DNA of 6,760 nucleotides from Nitrospira bacterium HGW-Nitrospira-1 (GCA_002839535.1 PGYF01000065.1:1-6760), one strand, 5' to 3'; counted from the stretch's first letter, positions 1 through 6,644 are shown. The notes: a model not told the origin generated them from the sequence alone. Program-made: numbers and translations.

Positions 1-110
1 GCACCCCCTGATCAAGTCAGAGGGCATGCTTGATGCGGGGGTCAAGCCGGACAATGACAGAATAAATTTGTTTTGACCTTTACTCCCTGCGCTCTTGGCG
101 CAGGGTTCTT
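1..110 (-). repeat. Dispersed palindromic repeat, left copy (inverted relative to 3124-3246)
   Basis: Read on the minus strand, 110 down to 41 aligns with 3124-3194 on the plus strand at about 64 of 71 positions with one single-base gap. Within it, 53-77 is a 25-base perfect match to 3158-3182. The segment contains a perfect 8-bp stem with a 5-nt loop at 85-105 (CCCTGCGC, TCTTG, GCGCAGGG). Towards the window edge, bases 1-52 hold imperfect palindromes whose loops again read TCAAG or CTTGA, but they are more degenerate than in the right copy. No coding sequence lies here. The element probably continues left of the window. It resembles REP/BIME or MITE-type intergenic repeats, and no transposase is present in the window. 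Confidence 0.8.
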
Positions 111-176
111 AACAGTTCTTAATGCCAGGGGGATGTTCTTTAATGTCCTGCCATGCCTGACCTCCTCCCGGTTTTC

Positions 177-206
177 TTGAATTTTTTTGTCAAGTTGGGC
201 TATATT
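177..206 (+). promoter_or_regulatory. Candidate sigma-70 promoter of ppdK
   Basis: A -35-like TTGAAT (177-182) and a -10-like TATATT (201-206) are separated by 18 bases. They match the consensus at 4 of 6 and 5 of 6 positions. Transcription would begin near 213, leaving a leader of about 50 nt before the ATG at 263. If correct, this also excludes the in-frame upstream TTG at 212 as the translation start. The call rests on motif matching only. Confidence 0.45.
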
Positions 207-252
207 TACTGTTGTTCTTTAATATTTTCAAAAATACTTTTAAAAATATTTC

Positions 253-258
253 GGAGGG
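253..258 (+). promoter_or_regulatory. Shine-Dalgarno site deciding the ppdK start
   Basis: GGAGGG ends 4 nt before the ATG at 263 and is the only strong ribosome-binding site near the N-terminus. It selects 263 over the in-frame TTG at 212, which has no comparable site. No in-frame ATG exists between 263 and the start of the conserved PPDK sequence (KKYVYFFG). Confidence 0.8.
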
Positions 259-262
259 AACT

Positions 263-3052
263 ATGGGTAATGTTGCAGGGGAAAGCAGAAAATCAGTGAA
301 GACCGCAAAAATCGCAAAAGCCACAAAGTCTGCAAAAAAGTATGTTTATTTTTTCGGGAGCGGCAAGGCTGACGGGAAGGCGGAAATGAAAAATCTCCTT
401 GGAGGGAAAGGCGCCAATATTGCCGAGATGGTGAACCTGGGTATTCCGGTCCCACCCGGCTTTACGATCACTACTGAGGTCTGTACACTGTACTACAAAA
501 ATAACCGCAAATATCCCAAAGAATTAAAGGGACAGGTTGAGGCTGCGCTTGCCAGGGTTGAAAAGATTATCAACAAGAAATTCGGAGACCTGAATGACCC
601 GCTCCTTGTTTCCGTCCGTTCCGGCGCCCGCAGTTCCATGCCCGGAATGATGGAGACAGTGCTGAATGTTGGTCTCACCACAAAGACTATTCCGGGGCTT
701 ATCAAAAAAACGAACAACGCCCGTTTTGTATATGATGCATACCGCCGCCTTATGATGATGTATTCCGATGTTGTCATGGAAAAAGCCGCAGGGATAGAGC
801 CTGCTGAAGGCCAGGCAATACGCCATAAGCTTGAGCATTTCATGGAAAAGATGAAAAAGGACAAGGGCTACAAAAACGATACGGACATGACGGTTGATGA
901 CTTAAAGGCCCTGTGCGCTGAATTCAAGGTTATTATTAAAGATACGCTTAAAAAGGAGTTTCCTGATAATCCTGTGGAGCAGCTCTGGGGAGGCACCGGA
1001 GCGGTCTTTCAGTCATGGATGGGCAGGCGCGCTGTCTCATACCGTAAAATAGAGAAGATTCCCGAGGAGTGGGGAACAGCAGTTAATGTCCAGGCTATGG
1101 TTTTTGGGAATACAGGAGATAACTCTGCAACCGGTGTTGCCTTTACCAGAAATCCCGCAACAGGCGAAGACATGTTTTTTGGTGAGTGGCTGCCGAATGC
1201 CCAGGGTGAAGATGTGGTCGCGGGCATCAGAACGCCTAATCCGGTAAATAAGGCCGGCAAGACAGCGGATACAAGACATCTCCCTTCGCTCGAAGAGGCT
1301 ATGCCGAAGCTGTACAAAGAGTTGTTCGGCATACAAAAGAGACTGGAAAATCATTACCATGACATGCAGGACATTGAGTTTACCATTGAAGAAGGAAGAC
1401 TCTGGATGCTCCAGACAAGGGTTGGAAAACGTAATGGACAGGCTGCCATCCGCATGGCGGTTGAGATGGCCAAGTCAAGGCTTATAACGAAACAGACGGC
1501 CCTCCTTCGCGTAAGGCCGGACCAGATTGATGAGCTTTTACATCCCAGCGTGGCTCCTGCTGCCGAAAAGAAAGCAGTCGGGCTTGCAAAAGGCCTGCCT
1601 GCAGGTCCTGGCGGCGCTATAGGAAGGATTGTATTGACTGCGGATGACGCCGAGGCCTGGGCAAAAAAAGGCGAGAAGGTAATTCTCGTAAGAAACGAGA
1701 CCTCTCCTGAAGACGTGCATGGTATGCATGCAGCAGAGGCGATTCTTACGGCAAAAGGCGGGATGACGAGCCATGCGGCGCTTGTTGCCAGGGGTTGGGG
1801 AAAATGCTGTATTGTCGGCTGCTCTGCGCTTGATATAAATGTCAGGAAAAAAGAGATTCAGGTCAACGGCAGAATATTAAAAGAGGGTGACTGGATAACC
1901 CTGAACGGAACAGCAGGGCGTGTTTATGAAGGAAGGCTCGATCTGTTGGCAGCGGATCCCGATCATAACCCGTGGTACAAGGAATTAATGAAATGGATTG
2001 ATTTATTCAGAACACTAAAGGTAAGAACCAATGCCGACGCCCCCAATGACGCCGCAACAGCAAGGAAATTCGGCGCCGAAGGCATCGGACTTTGCAGAAC
2101 CGAACATATGTTCTTCGGGCCTGACAGAATAAAGGCTGTGCGGGAGATGATCCTTTCCGATACCCTGGAGGGAAGGGAAAAGGCGCTTGCAAAACTCCTT
2201 CCTTTCCAGAAAGGCGACTTTACCGGAATTTTCAAGGCAATGGCCGGGCTGCCGGTAACCATAAGGCTTCTTGACCCGCCGCTCCATGAATTCCTTCCGC
2301 ATACTGATGAAGACCTTAAGGAGCTTGCAAAAGACATGGGTGTGTCTTTTGAACAGCTTAATGCAAAGAACAAGTCTCTCCATGAATTTAATCCGATGCT
2401 CGGACACCGCGGCTGCCGTCTTGGCGTCACCTATCCTGAAATATATGCAATGCAGGCCCAGGCAATCATGGAGGCAGCCTGCGAACTGACAAAGCAGAAG
2501 GTAAAAGTCATCCCTGAAATAATGATACCGCTGGTAGGGCATGTCAAGGAACTGGAGGCCATGAAAAATATTGTGGTCTCAGTTGCCCACAGAGTACAGA
2601 AAGAATACAAGGTGAAGGTTCCTTATACAGTCGGGACGATGATAGAATTGCCGAGGGCATGTGTAACATCCGATGAAATAGCAGTGCATGCCGACTTCTA
2701 TTCTTTTGGAACAAATGACCTTACTCAGACAGTCTATGGTCTTTCCCGCGACGACGCCGGAAGATTCCTGCCCTTTTATGTGGAAAATGGGATATTAAAG
2801 GAAGACCCTTTTATCTCAATAGATACCGAAGGGGTGGGGGCTTTCATGCGTATGGCTGTAGAGAAAGGACGCAAGGTCAAGAAGAACCTGAAGATGGGCA
2901 TCTGCGGTGAACATGGCGGTGAGGCAAAATCAGTTGAGTTCTGTCATAAGATCGGACTTAATTATGTGAGCTGTTCACCATACAGGGTGCCTATTGCAAG
3001 GTTTGCGGCTGCGCAGGCAGCGCTGAAAGAAAGGCAGCCAAAGAAAAAATAG
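263..3052 (+). CDS. ppdK: Pyruvate, phosphate dikinase (PPDK)
   Basis: The enzyme interconverts pyruvate, ATP and Pi with PEP, AMP and PPi in the cytoplasm. In anaerobes it serves gluconeogenesis or PPi-linked glycolysis. The 929-aa protein has the full three-part layout. The N-terminal ATP-grasp region carries RSGARSSMPGMMETV (Arg119) and ends with DIEF…LWMLQTR (Asp370, Glu372, Gln384, Arg386). The swivelling phosphohistidine domain carries GGMTSHAA with catalytic His504; the nearby Thr502 is the position that PDRP-type regulators modify in other PPDKs. The C-terminal PEP/pyruvate TIM barrel carries GLCRTEHMF (Arg612), FGTNDLTQ (Asn818, Asp819) and GICGEHGGE with catalytic Cys881. From remembered Clostridium symbiosum numbering (His455, Cys831), the spacing is nearly identical. 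The first ~25 residues (MGNVAGES… then SVKTAKIAKATKSAKK) form a Lys/Ala-rich extension beyond the usual N-terminus. The gene has its own promoter and terminator, and no ppsR/PDRP gene is in the window. Confidence 0.97.
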   Translation: MGNVAGESRKSVKTAKIAKATKSAKKYVYFFGSGKADGKAEMKNLLGGKGANIAEMVNLGIPVPPGFTITTEVCTLYYKNNRKYPKELKGQVEAALARVEKIINKKFGDLNDPLLVSVRSGARSSMPGMMETVLNVGLTTKTIPGLIKKTNNARFVYDAYRRLMMMYSDVVMEKAAGIEPAEGQAIRHKLEHFMEKMKKDKGYKNDTDMTVDDLKALCAEFKVIIKDTLKKEFPDNPVEQLWGGTGAVFQSWMGRRAVSYRKIEKIPEEWGTAVNVQAMVFGNTGDNSATGVAFTRNPATGEDMFFGEWLPNAQGEDVVAGIRTPNPVNKAGKTADTRHLPSLEEAMPKLYKELFGIQKRLENHYHDMQDIEFTIEEGRLWMLQTRVGKRNGQAAIRMAVEMAKSRLITKQTALLRVRPDQIDELLHPSVAPAAEKKAVGLAKGLPAGPGGAIGRIVLTADDAEAWAKKGEKVILVRNETSPEDVHGMHAAEAILTAKGGMTSHAALVARGWGKCCIVGCSALDINVRKKEIQVNGRILKEGDWITLNGTAGRVYEGRLDLLAADPDHNPWYKELMKWIDLFRTLKVRTNADAPNDAATARKFGAEGIGLCRTEHMFFGPDRIKAVREMILSDTLEGREKALAKLLPFQKGDFTGIFKAMAGLPVTIRLLDPPLHEFLPHTDEDLKELAKDMGVSFEQLNAKNKSLHEFNPMLGHRGCRLGVTYPEIYAMQAQAIMEAACELTKQKVKVIPEIMIPLVGHVKELEAMKNIVVSVAHRVQKEYKVKVPYTVGTMIELPRACVTSDEIAVHADFYSFGTNDLTQTVYGLSRDDAGRFLPFYVENGILKEDPFISIDTEGVGAFMRMAVEKGRKVKKNLKMGICGEHGGEAKSVEFCHKIGLNYVSCSPYRVPIARFAAAQAALKERQPKKK

Positions 3053-3073
3053 CAGGAGATCGGCAAAAAGATT

Positions 3074-3110
3074 CAATAAAAAGGGGGACATTCGGGCCCC
3101 TTTTTTATTG
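3074..3110 (+). terminator. Rho-independent terminator after ppdK
   Basis: The left arm CAATAAAAAGGGGG pairs with the right arm CCCCTTTTTTATTG over about 14 bp, counting one G·T, around a 9-nt loop. A run of six T follows the GC-rich part. Because the stem has an A-tract on one side and a T-tract on the other, it could work from either strand. It lies 22 nt after the ppdK stop codon and separates ppdK from the downstream cluster. Confidence 0.9.
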
Positions 3111-3123
3111 ACCCAAAAAAGTG

Positions 3124-3246
3124 AAGAACCCTGTGCCAAGAGCACAGGGCATCAAAAGTCAAAACAAATTTATTCTGTCATTCTCCGGCTTGACCGGAGA
3201 ATCCAGTTCCTTTTTCTGGATTGCCCGATCAAGTCGGGCAATGACA
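3124..3246 (+). repeat. Dispersed palindromic repeat, right copy
   Basis: The first 71 bases are the inverted counterpart of 41-110. The copy starts with an 8-bp hairpin, CCCTGTGC/GCACAGGG with loop CAAGA (3129-3149). A linker shared with the left copy (3158-3182) follows. Then comes a 71-bp nested palindrome (3176-3246) bounded by TGTCATT and AATGACA. Inside it are two more 8-bp stems: TTCTCCGG/CCGGAGAA with loop CTTGA (3181-3201), and TTGCCCGA/TCGGGCAA with loop TCAAG (3221-3241). Between them is a TCCAG/CTGGA stem. No transposase and no clear target-site duplication were seen. The repeat is open in one frame and runs into the start of the next gene. Confidence 0.85.
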
Positions 3247-4323
3247 CAAAAAAATTTTATGGGATGTGTGAAAAAAAGTGCGATTGAAAATTGGGGTAAT
3301 ATATTGAAAGACAACAAGCTCATAGATGGAAGCTCGGGGGTATGCCCTCTTGGGCCTTCCAAAAAAGTAAAGGCAGCAGTGAGAAAGGCCGTTAAGAAGA
3401 TAAATAGCGGTCAGCACATGGGGATGGATGCGCTGACGAGACTCTTTGAGTCCAAATTCAGACTCTCTTCGGAAAAAGTTCTTTTTGCGAATTCCATAAA
3501 AGAACTTATCTATCTGATCCCTGAGGTTTTAAGACCGGCAAGGGTCCTTGTCGTGGGGCCTGCCCTGGATATTTATGAAGACGCCGCACAATCGGCCGGC
3601 GCTGAAGTTTCATACATTACTGCCATGGAAACAGATGGTTTTGCCTTTGATATTTCCTGCATATGGAAAGACTTCCAAAATATGGATCTTGTTTTTATTG
3701 CAAACCCAAACAGAATTACCGGCAAAATGATTCCCTGGGAAAAGATACGTGAAGCCATAACCGTGACCCCCTCTGAATGCCCGCATTTTGTGATTGATGA
3801 ATCGCTGATAGAATTTACAGGCAGCGGCGATTACTGCCATGATTTGATTCATACGAAGAAGATTACCCTGTTAAGGACAACAGCATATTTTTACGGGGTT
3901 TCCAGACTTGAACTCGCCTGCGCTGTTTCCTCTCCCGAGTTCATTCAGTTATACAAAAAAAACGCGCGCTGGGACATTAATCTTCTTTCAATTGAAGCGG
4001 CAAGGACCGCCTATAAGGATTCAACATACGGCAAGGCCGCAAGGCAATTTACAGCTCTTGAAAAAAAACTGATCCTGAGGATGCTTGCGAAGATTGAATG
4101 GGTAAGGGTGTATGATACTGATACAAATGTTATCCTTATTAAAATAATAAATAAAAATTCCGGCATAGCAGCGCAACAATTTAAAAGAGCGGGTTTGGAC
4201 ATAAGAGATTGCAGTGAAATCAAAGGTATGGACAGGTCATTTTTCAGAATATCAGTAATGAAACACGAAAATAATCTCAAATTAATTTCTGCTTTAAACA
4301 GTTTGAACCGTGTAATGCCATGA
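3241..4323 (+). CDS. HisC/CobD-like fold-type I aminotransferase homologue, PLP lysine missing
   Basis: The fold is recognisable along the 360 residues. The N-terminal DGSSGVCPLGP corresponds to the family's DFS-N-NPLGP. Later come ANPNRITGKMIP (Asn157 by this start), FVIDESLIEF (Asp186), and DIRDCS and FFRISV near the C-terminus (Arg322, Arg336). These match substrate- and cofactor-binding positions in HisC and CobD. The segment that normally reads RS-TK-F-P-GLRLGY here reads RTTAYFYGVSRLELAC. The Schiff-base Lys is therefore Tyr216, the phosphate-binding Arg is Glu224, and the usual DEAY Tyr is Leu189. The frame is open throughout, so this is an intact but probably PLP-incompetent protein rather than a pseudogene. 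Its function is unknown. The start is uncertain: ATG 3241 lies at the edge of the repeat, ATG 3259 is the first beyond it, and neither has a good Shine-Dalgarno. An upstream GTG at 3121 would translate the repeat and is unlikely. The stop lies 7 nt before der. Confidence 0.8.
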   Translation: MTQKNFMGCVKKSAIENWGNILKDNKLIDGSSGVCPLGPSKKVKAAVRKAVKKINSGQHMGMDALTRLFESKFRLSSEKVLFANSIKELIYLIPEVLRPARVLVVGPALDIYEDAAQSAGAEVSYITAMETDGFAFDISCIWKDFQNMDLVFIANPNRITGKMIPWEKIREAITVTPSECPHFVIDESLIEFTGSGDYCHDLIHTKKITLLRTTAYFYGVSRLELACAVSSPEFIQLYKKNARWDINLLSIEAARTAYKDSTYGKAARQFTALEKKLILRMLAKIEWVRVYDTDTNVILIKIINKNSGIAAQQFKRAGLDIRDCSEIKGMDRSFFRISVMKHENNLKLISALNSLNRVMP

Positions 4324-4330
4324 TAAGGCC

Positions 4331-5656
4331 ATGAGCAAATCAATGGTTGTTATTGTCGGCAGGCCGAATGTTGGAAAATCCACGTTGTTTAACCGGATGA
4401 CAAGGACGCATTCCGCTATTGTGGAAGACATCCCCGGGGTTACCAGAGACAGGAACTACCTTGATGCTGAATGGGAAGGCAAGACATTCATGGTTGTTGA
4501 CACAGGCGGTTTTTATACAGAGCCGCCGGAAGATATTTTTAAACAGGCCAAGGAACAGGCATTGTTTGCCGTTGATGAGGGAGATATTATTATTCACCTT
4601 CTGGATGGAAAGGACGGCCTTACCCCTGCTGATATGGAACTGGCCAGGCTGCTTCGGGCGTCCGGGAAAAAAATTCTGTGGGTGGTAAACAAAATAGATG
4701 CGCCTGCAAGGGACGACAGGCTCTATGATTTTTACAAAATCGGCGCTGAAGAGATTCACCCGCTGTCTTCTGTTACCGGCTATGGTTATGAAGAATTTAT
4801 GGATACATTGACCTCTCTGATGCCTGCTTGCCATGAAGAGAAGACAGACTATCCCAGGATAGCTGTTGTAGGAAGACCCAATACAGGCAAGTCAACGCTT
4901 GTAAATGCCTTTACCGGAAAGAGCAGGATGGTTGTCAGCCCGATCCCTGGAACAACAAGAGACGCCATAGACAGTATATGCGCCTACCACGGGAAAAAAT
5001 ATCTGTTGATCGATACTGCGGGATTAAGAAAAAAGGGGAAAATCGGTTATTCAATCGAAAGGTTTGCTATGGTCAGGGCTGTCAGGAGCATCGAGAGATG
5101 TGATGTTGCCCTTGTGGTCCTGAATATGGAAGACGGTATTACAGAACAGGACCTGAAGATCGCCGGTATTGTAAAGGAATATAACAGAGGCGCAATTTTT
5201 CTGCTTAACAAATGGGATACCGTAAAAGAACCTGACGCCTTTTTTAAGACAATCACTGAAGAGATGGTCAGAAAGATGTGGTTTTCACAGTATGCTCCGG
5301 TCATTACGATATCAGGGCTGGTTAAAAAGAGAATAACAAAGGTCTTCCCGGTTGTAGACAGAATAATTGAGGAGAGGAGAAAAAGGATTAAGACTGCTGA
5401 ACTCAATAGATTTTTTGGGAATATCATGTCCCGGATATCCTTGCCGATGTATAAAGGCAGGGACGTCAAGCTGAACTATATGACCCAGACAGGCACAGAA
5501 CCTCCCACCTTTGTTATCTTCGCAAATTATAAAGATGCGATTAAGGCTTCCCATCTCAGATTCATAGAGAAGAAATTGCGGGAGCATTTCGGTTTTGAAG
5601 GCACTCCCCTGAAAATCTTTGTGCGGGCCAGGGGAAGGGGAAACATATCATCTTGA
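4331..5656 (+). CDS. der: Ribosome-assembly GTPase Der (EngA)
   Basis: Der is an essential cytoplasmic GTPase that acts in late 50S subunit maturation. The 441 residues show the diagnostic tandem G domains. Domain 1 has GRPNVGKST (10-18), PGVTRD (35-40), DTGG (57-60), NKID (120-123) and SSVTG (146-150). Domain 2 has GRPNTGKST (181-189), PGTTRD (206-211), DTAG (228-231) and NKWD (293-296). Its G5 reads ISGL (327-330) where ISAL is more usual. A C-terminal KH-like domain follows (about 350-441), ending FVRARGRGN. Length is typical for the family. The start at ATG 4331 has only a weak AAGG very close by, so translation may depend partly on ribosomes finishing the upstream gene 7 nt earlier. ATG 4343 is a possible alternative. 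The stop overlaps the next start by 4 nt. Confidence 0.97.
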   Translation: MSKSMVVIVGRPNVGKSTLFNRMTRTHSAIVEDIPGVTRDRNYLDAEWEGKTFMVVDTGGFYTEPPEDIFKQAKEQALFAVDEGDIIIHLLDGKDGLTPADMELARLLRASGKKILWVVNKIDAPARDDRLYDFYKIGAEEIHPLSSVTGYGYEEFMDTLTSLMPACHEEKTDYPRIAVVGRPNTGKSTLVNAFTGKSRMVVSPIPGTTRDAIDSICAYHGKKYLLIDTAGLRKKGKIGYSIERFAMVRAVRSIERCDVALVVLNMEDGITEQDLKIAGIVKEYNRGAIFLLNKWDTVKEPDAFFKTITEEMVRKMWFSQYAPVITISGLVKKRITKVFPVVDRIIEERRKRIKTAELNRFFGNIMSRISLPMYKGRDVKLNYMTQTGTEPPTFVIFANYKDAIKASHLRFIEKKLREHFGFEGTPLKIFVRARGRGNISS

Positions 5657-6480
5657 GAACGGTTAGAATTATAGGACGGAGTTTTAGCGATTTTTTCAGG
5701 GATAATGGGTTGATGTTCGCTGCAGCGATGTCCTATTTCACGATGATGGCGATAGTGCCGTTCTGTTTATTTGTCATAACCCTTTTCGGCTATCTCCTGG
5801 GACATTATCCGGAATTTTATAAGTTTTTCCTCAGCAGGCTCATGAATCTTTTCCCTGAGGTGACAAAAGAGATTACACAGGATATTTCAAAGCTCATCTC
5901 TTTTCAAGGCATCGGGAAAGTCGGACTTGTTCTTTATGGGCTGCTTTCGTATCAGGTATTTGCTTCATATGAATCAGCCCTCAATGCTGTTTTTAAGGTT
6001 AAAAAGAAGAGGAGGTTTGTTTTTTCCGTGCTTATTGCACTGTCGGTTGTTACCTTAATCATTGCCTTGTTGTTGATGTCCTTTGCCGCCACATCGATTG
6101 TTCCGCTCCTGAAAGCGCTTTCTCCATTTTTGCCTGGCTTGAAGATCGGGAAAATAACCCAATTCATAATACGTTTTATCCTCCCGTTTATCCTTACCCT
6201 GTTTACCGTAACCATGCTGTATATCGTGATACCAAAGACAAGGGTAAGCTTTTTCGATTCTTTCAAAGGGGCCATATTTACGACTATATTTTGGGAAACA
6301 GCAAAGTACATATTTACATGGTATGTCAGTTCTGTGGTAGAACTGGGCAGGATTTATGGCCCGTTAACAGCATTTATCAGCTTCCTGTTATGGGTGTTCT
6401 ATTCATCGGGCATTTTTTTGATCGGAGCGGAAATAGCGCATAATTCAGGTATGACAGGAAAAAAGCGAGGTGAAATGTGA
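5653..6480 (+). CDS. YihY/BrkB-family inner-membrane protein
   Basis: This is a 275-aa polytopic membrane protein of the YihY (formerly "RNase BN"/BrkB) family. The molecular function of the family is not settled; the old RNase BN assignment belongs to another gene. Six hydrophobic segments are visible, near residues 22-50, 87-108, 122-150, 168-194, 203-227 and 237-263. Family signatures are DNGLMFAAAMSYFTMMAIVP near the N-terminus, NAVFKVKKKR at 111-120, IPKTRVSFFDSFKGAIF, and IYGPLTAFISFLLWVFY followed by LIGAEIAH near the C-terminus. The start is TTG at 5653, overlapping the der stop as TTGA. A purine-rich AGGGGA at 5636-5641 lies upstream, rather far from the start. The next in-frame Met (ATG 5713) would remove conserved N-terminal sequence, so TTG is preferred. 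The stop overlaps the next gene's GTG. Confidence 0.9.
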   Translation: MRTVRIIGRSFSDFFRDNGLMFAAAMSYFTMMAIVPFCLFVITLFGYLLGHYPEFYKFFLSRLMNLFPEVTKEITQDISKLISFQGIGKVGLVLYGLLSYQVFASYESALNAVFKVKKKRRFVFSVLIALSVVTLIIALLLMSFAATSIVPLLKALSPFLPGLKIGKITQFIIRFILPFILTLFTVTMLYIVIPKTRVSFFDSFKGAIFTTIFWETAKYIFTWYVSSVVELGRIYGPLTAFISFLLWVFYSSGIFLIGAEIAHNSGMTGKKRGEM

Positions 6481-6644
6481 TAGACCTTATCGGTAAAATT
6501 GTTGAAGTAGGTACGGCAGAAACGCTCTATACCGGAAAATTAATCGAGATAAACGACAATGAAGTGCACCTCGAGGCAGTATCAGGCTGGCTCGTTATCC
6601 CGATAGACAGGGTTGCTTTTGTGAGGGAGATTAACGCAGATTAA
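6477..6644 (+). CDS. Small 55-aa Sm-like/SH3-barrel-like protein
   Basis: GTG at 6477 overlaps the yihY stop (GTGA) and is preceded by GAGGTG (6467-6472) at good spacing. The frame runs to TAA at 6642-6644, giving MIDLIGKIVEVGTAE…FVREINAD. The pattern of short beta strands suggests a five-strand barrel: GKIVEVGT, LYTGKLIEIND, EVHLEAVSGW, LVIPIDRVAFV. The GK-V-V…Y-G-L-EI-D…V-L arrangement recalls the Sm1 motif of LSm/Hfq-type proteins. That is a similarity judged by eye, and PRC-barrel or other SH3-like folds are alternatives. There is no signal peptide or membrane segment. Its place at the end of the der-yihY cluster suggests co-expression. Function unknown. Confidence 0.8.
   Translation: MIDLIGKIVEVGTAETLYTGKLIEINDNEVHLEAVSGWLVIPIDRVAFVREINAD

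Noticed and set aside
85..122. Hairpin at 85-105 as a terminator of an upstream gene
   Set aside because: It is followed by TTCTTAACAG rather than a clean T-run, and an inverted copy exists at 3129-3149 inside a repeat. It is better explained as a repeat component.
212..262. Extended PPDK start at TTG 212
   Set aside because: It has no Shine-Dalgarno and lies at about the predicted transcription start. The added residues resemble no PPDK, while ATG 263 has a strong GGAGGG.
1963..2542. Long minus-strand open frames (155 and 175 codons) opposite ppdK
   Set aside because: They overlap each other and lie fully antisense to the conserved PEP-binding domain of PPDK. They show no recognisable motif or ribosome-binding site, so they are shadows of the real gene.
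3121..3240. Extended start of the aminotransferase homologue at GTG 3121
   Set aside because: The added 40 residues are translated palindromic repeat, there is no ribosome-binding site, and the start falls just after the ppdK terminator.
3190..3240. Promoter for the downstream operon inside the repeat (TTGACC at 3190, TTGCCC at 3221)
   Set aside because: No -10-like hexamer occurs at 16-18 bases from either, and both hexamers are parts of palindrome stems or loops.
4340..4834. 164-codon minus-strand open frame opposite der
   Set aside because: It is antisense to the first G domain of Der and its translation resembles no known protein. Der itself is certain here.
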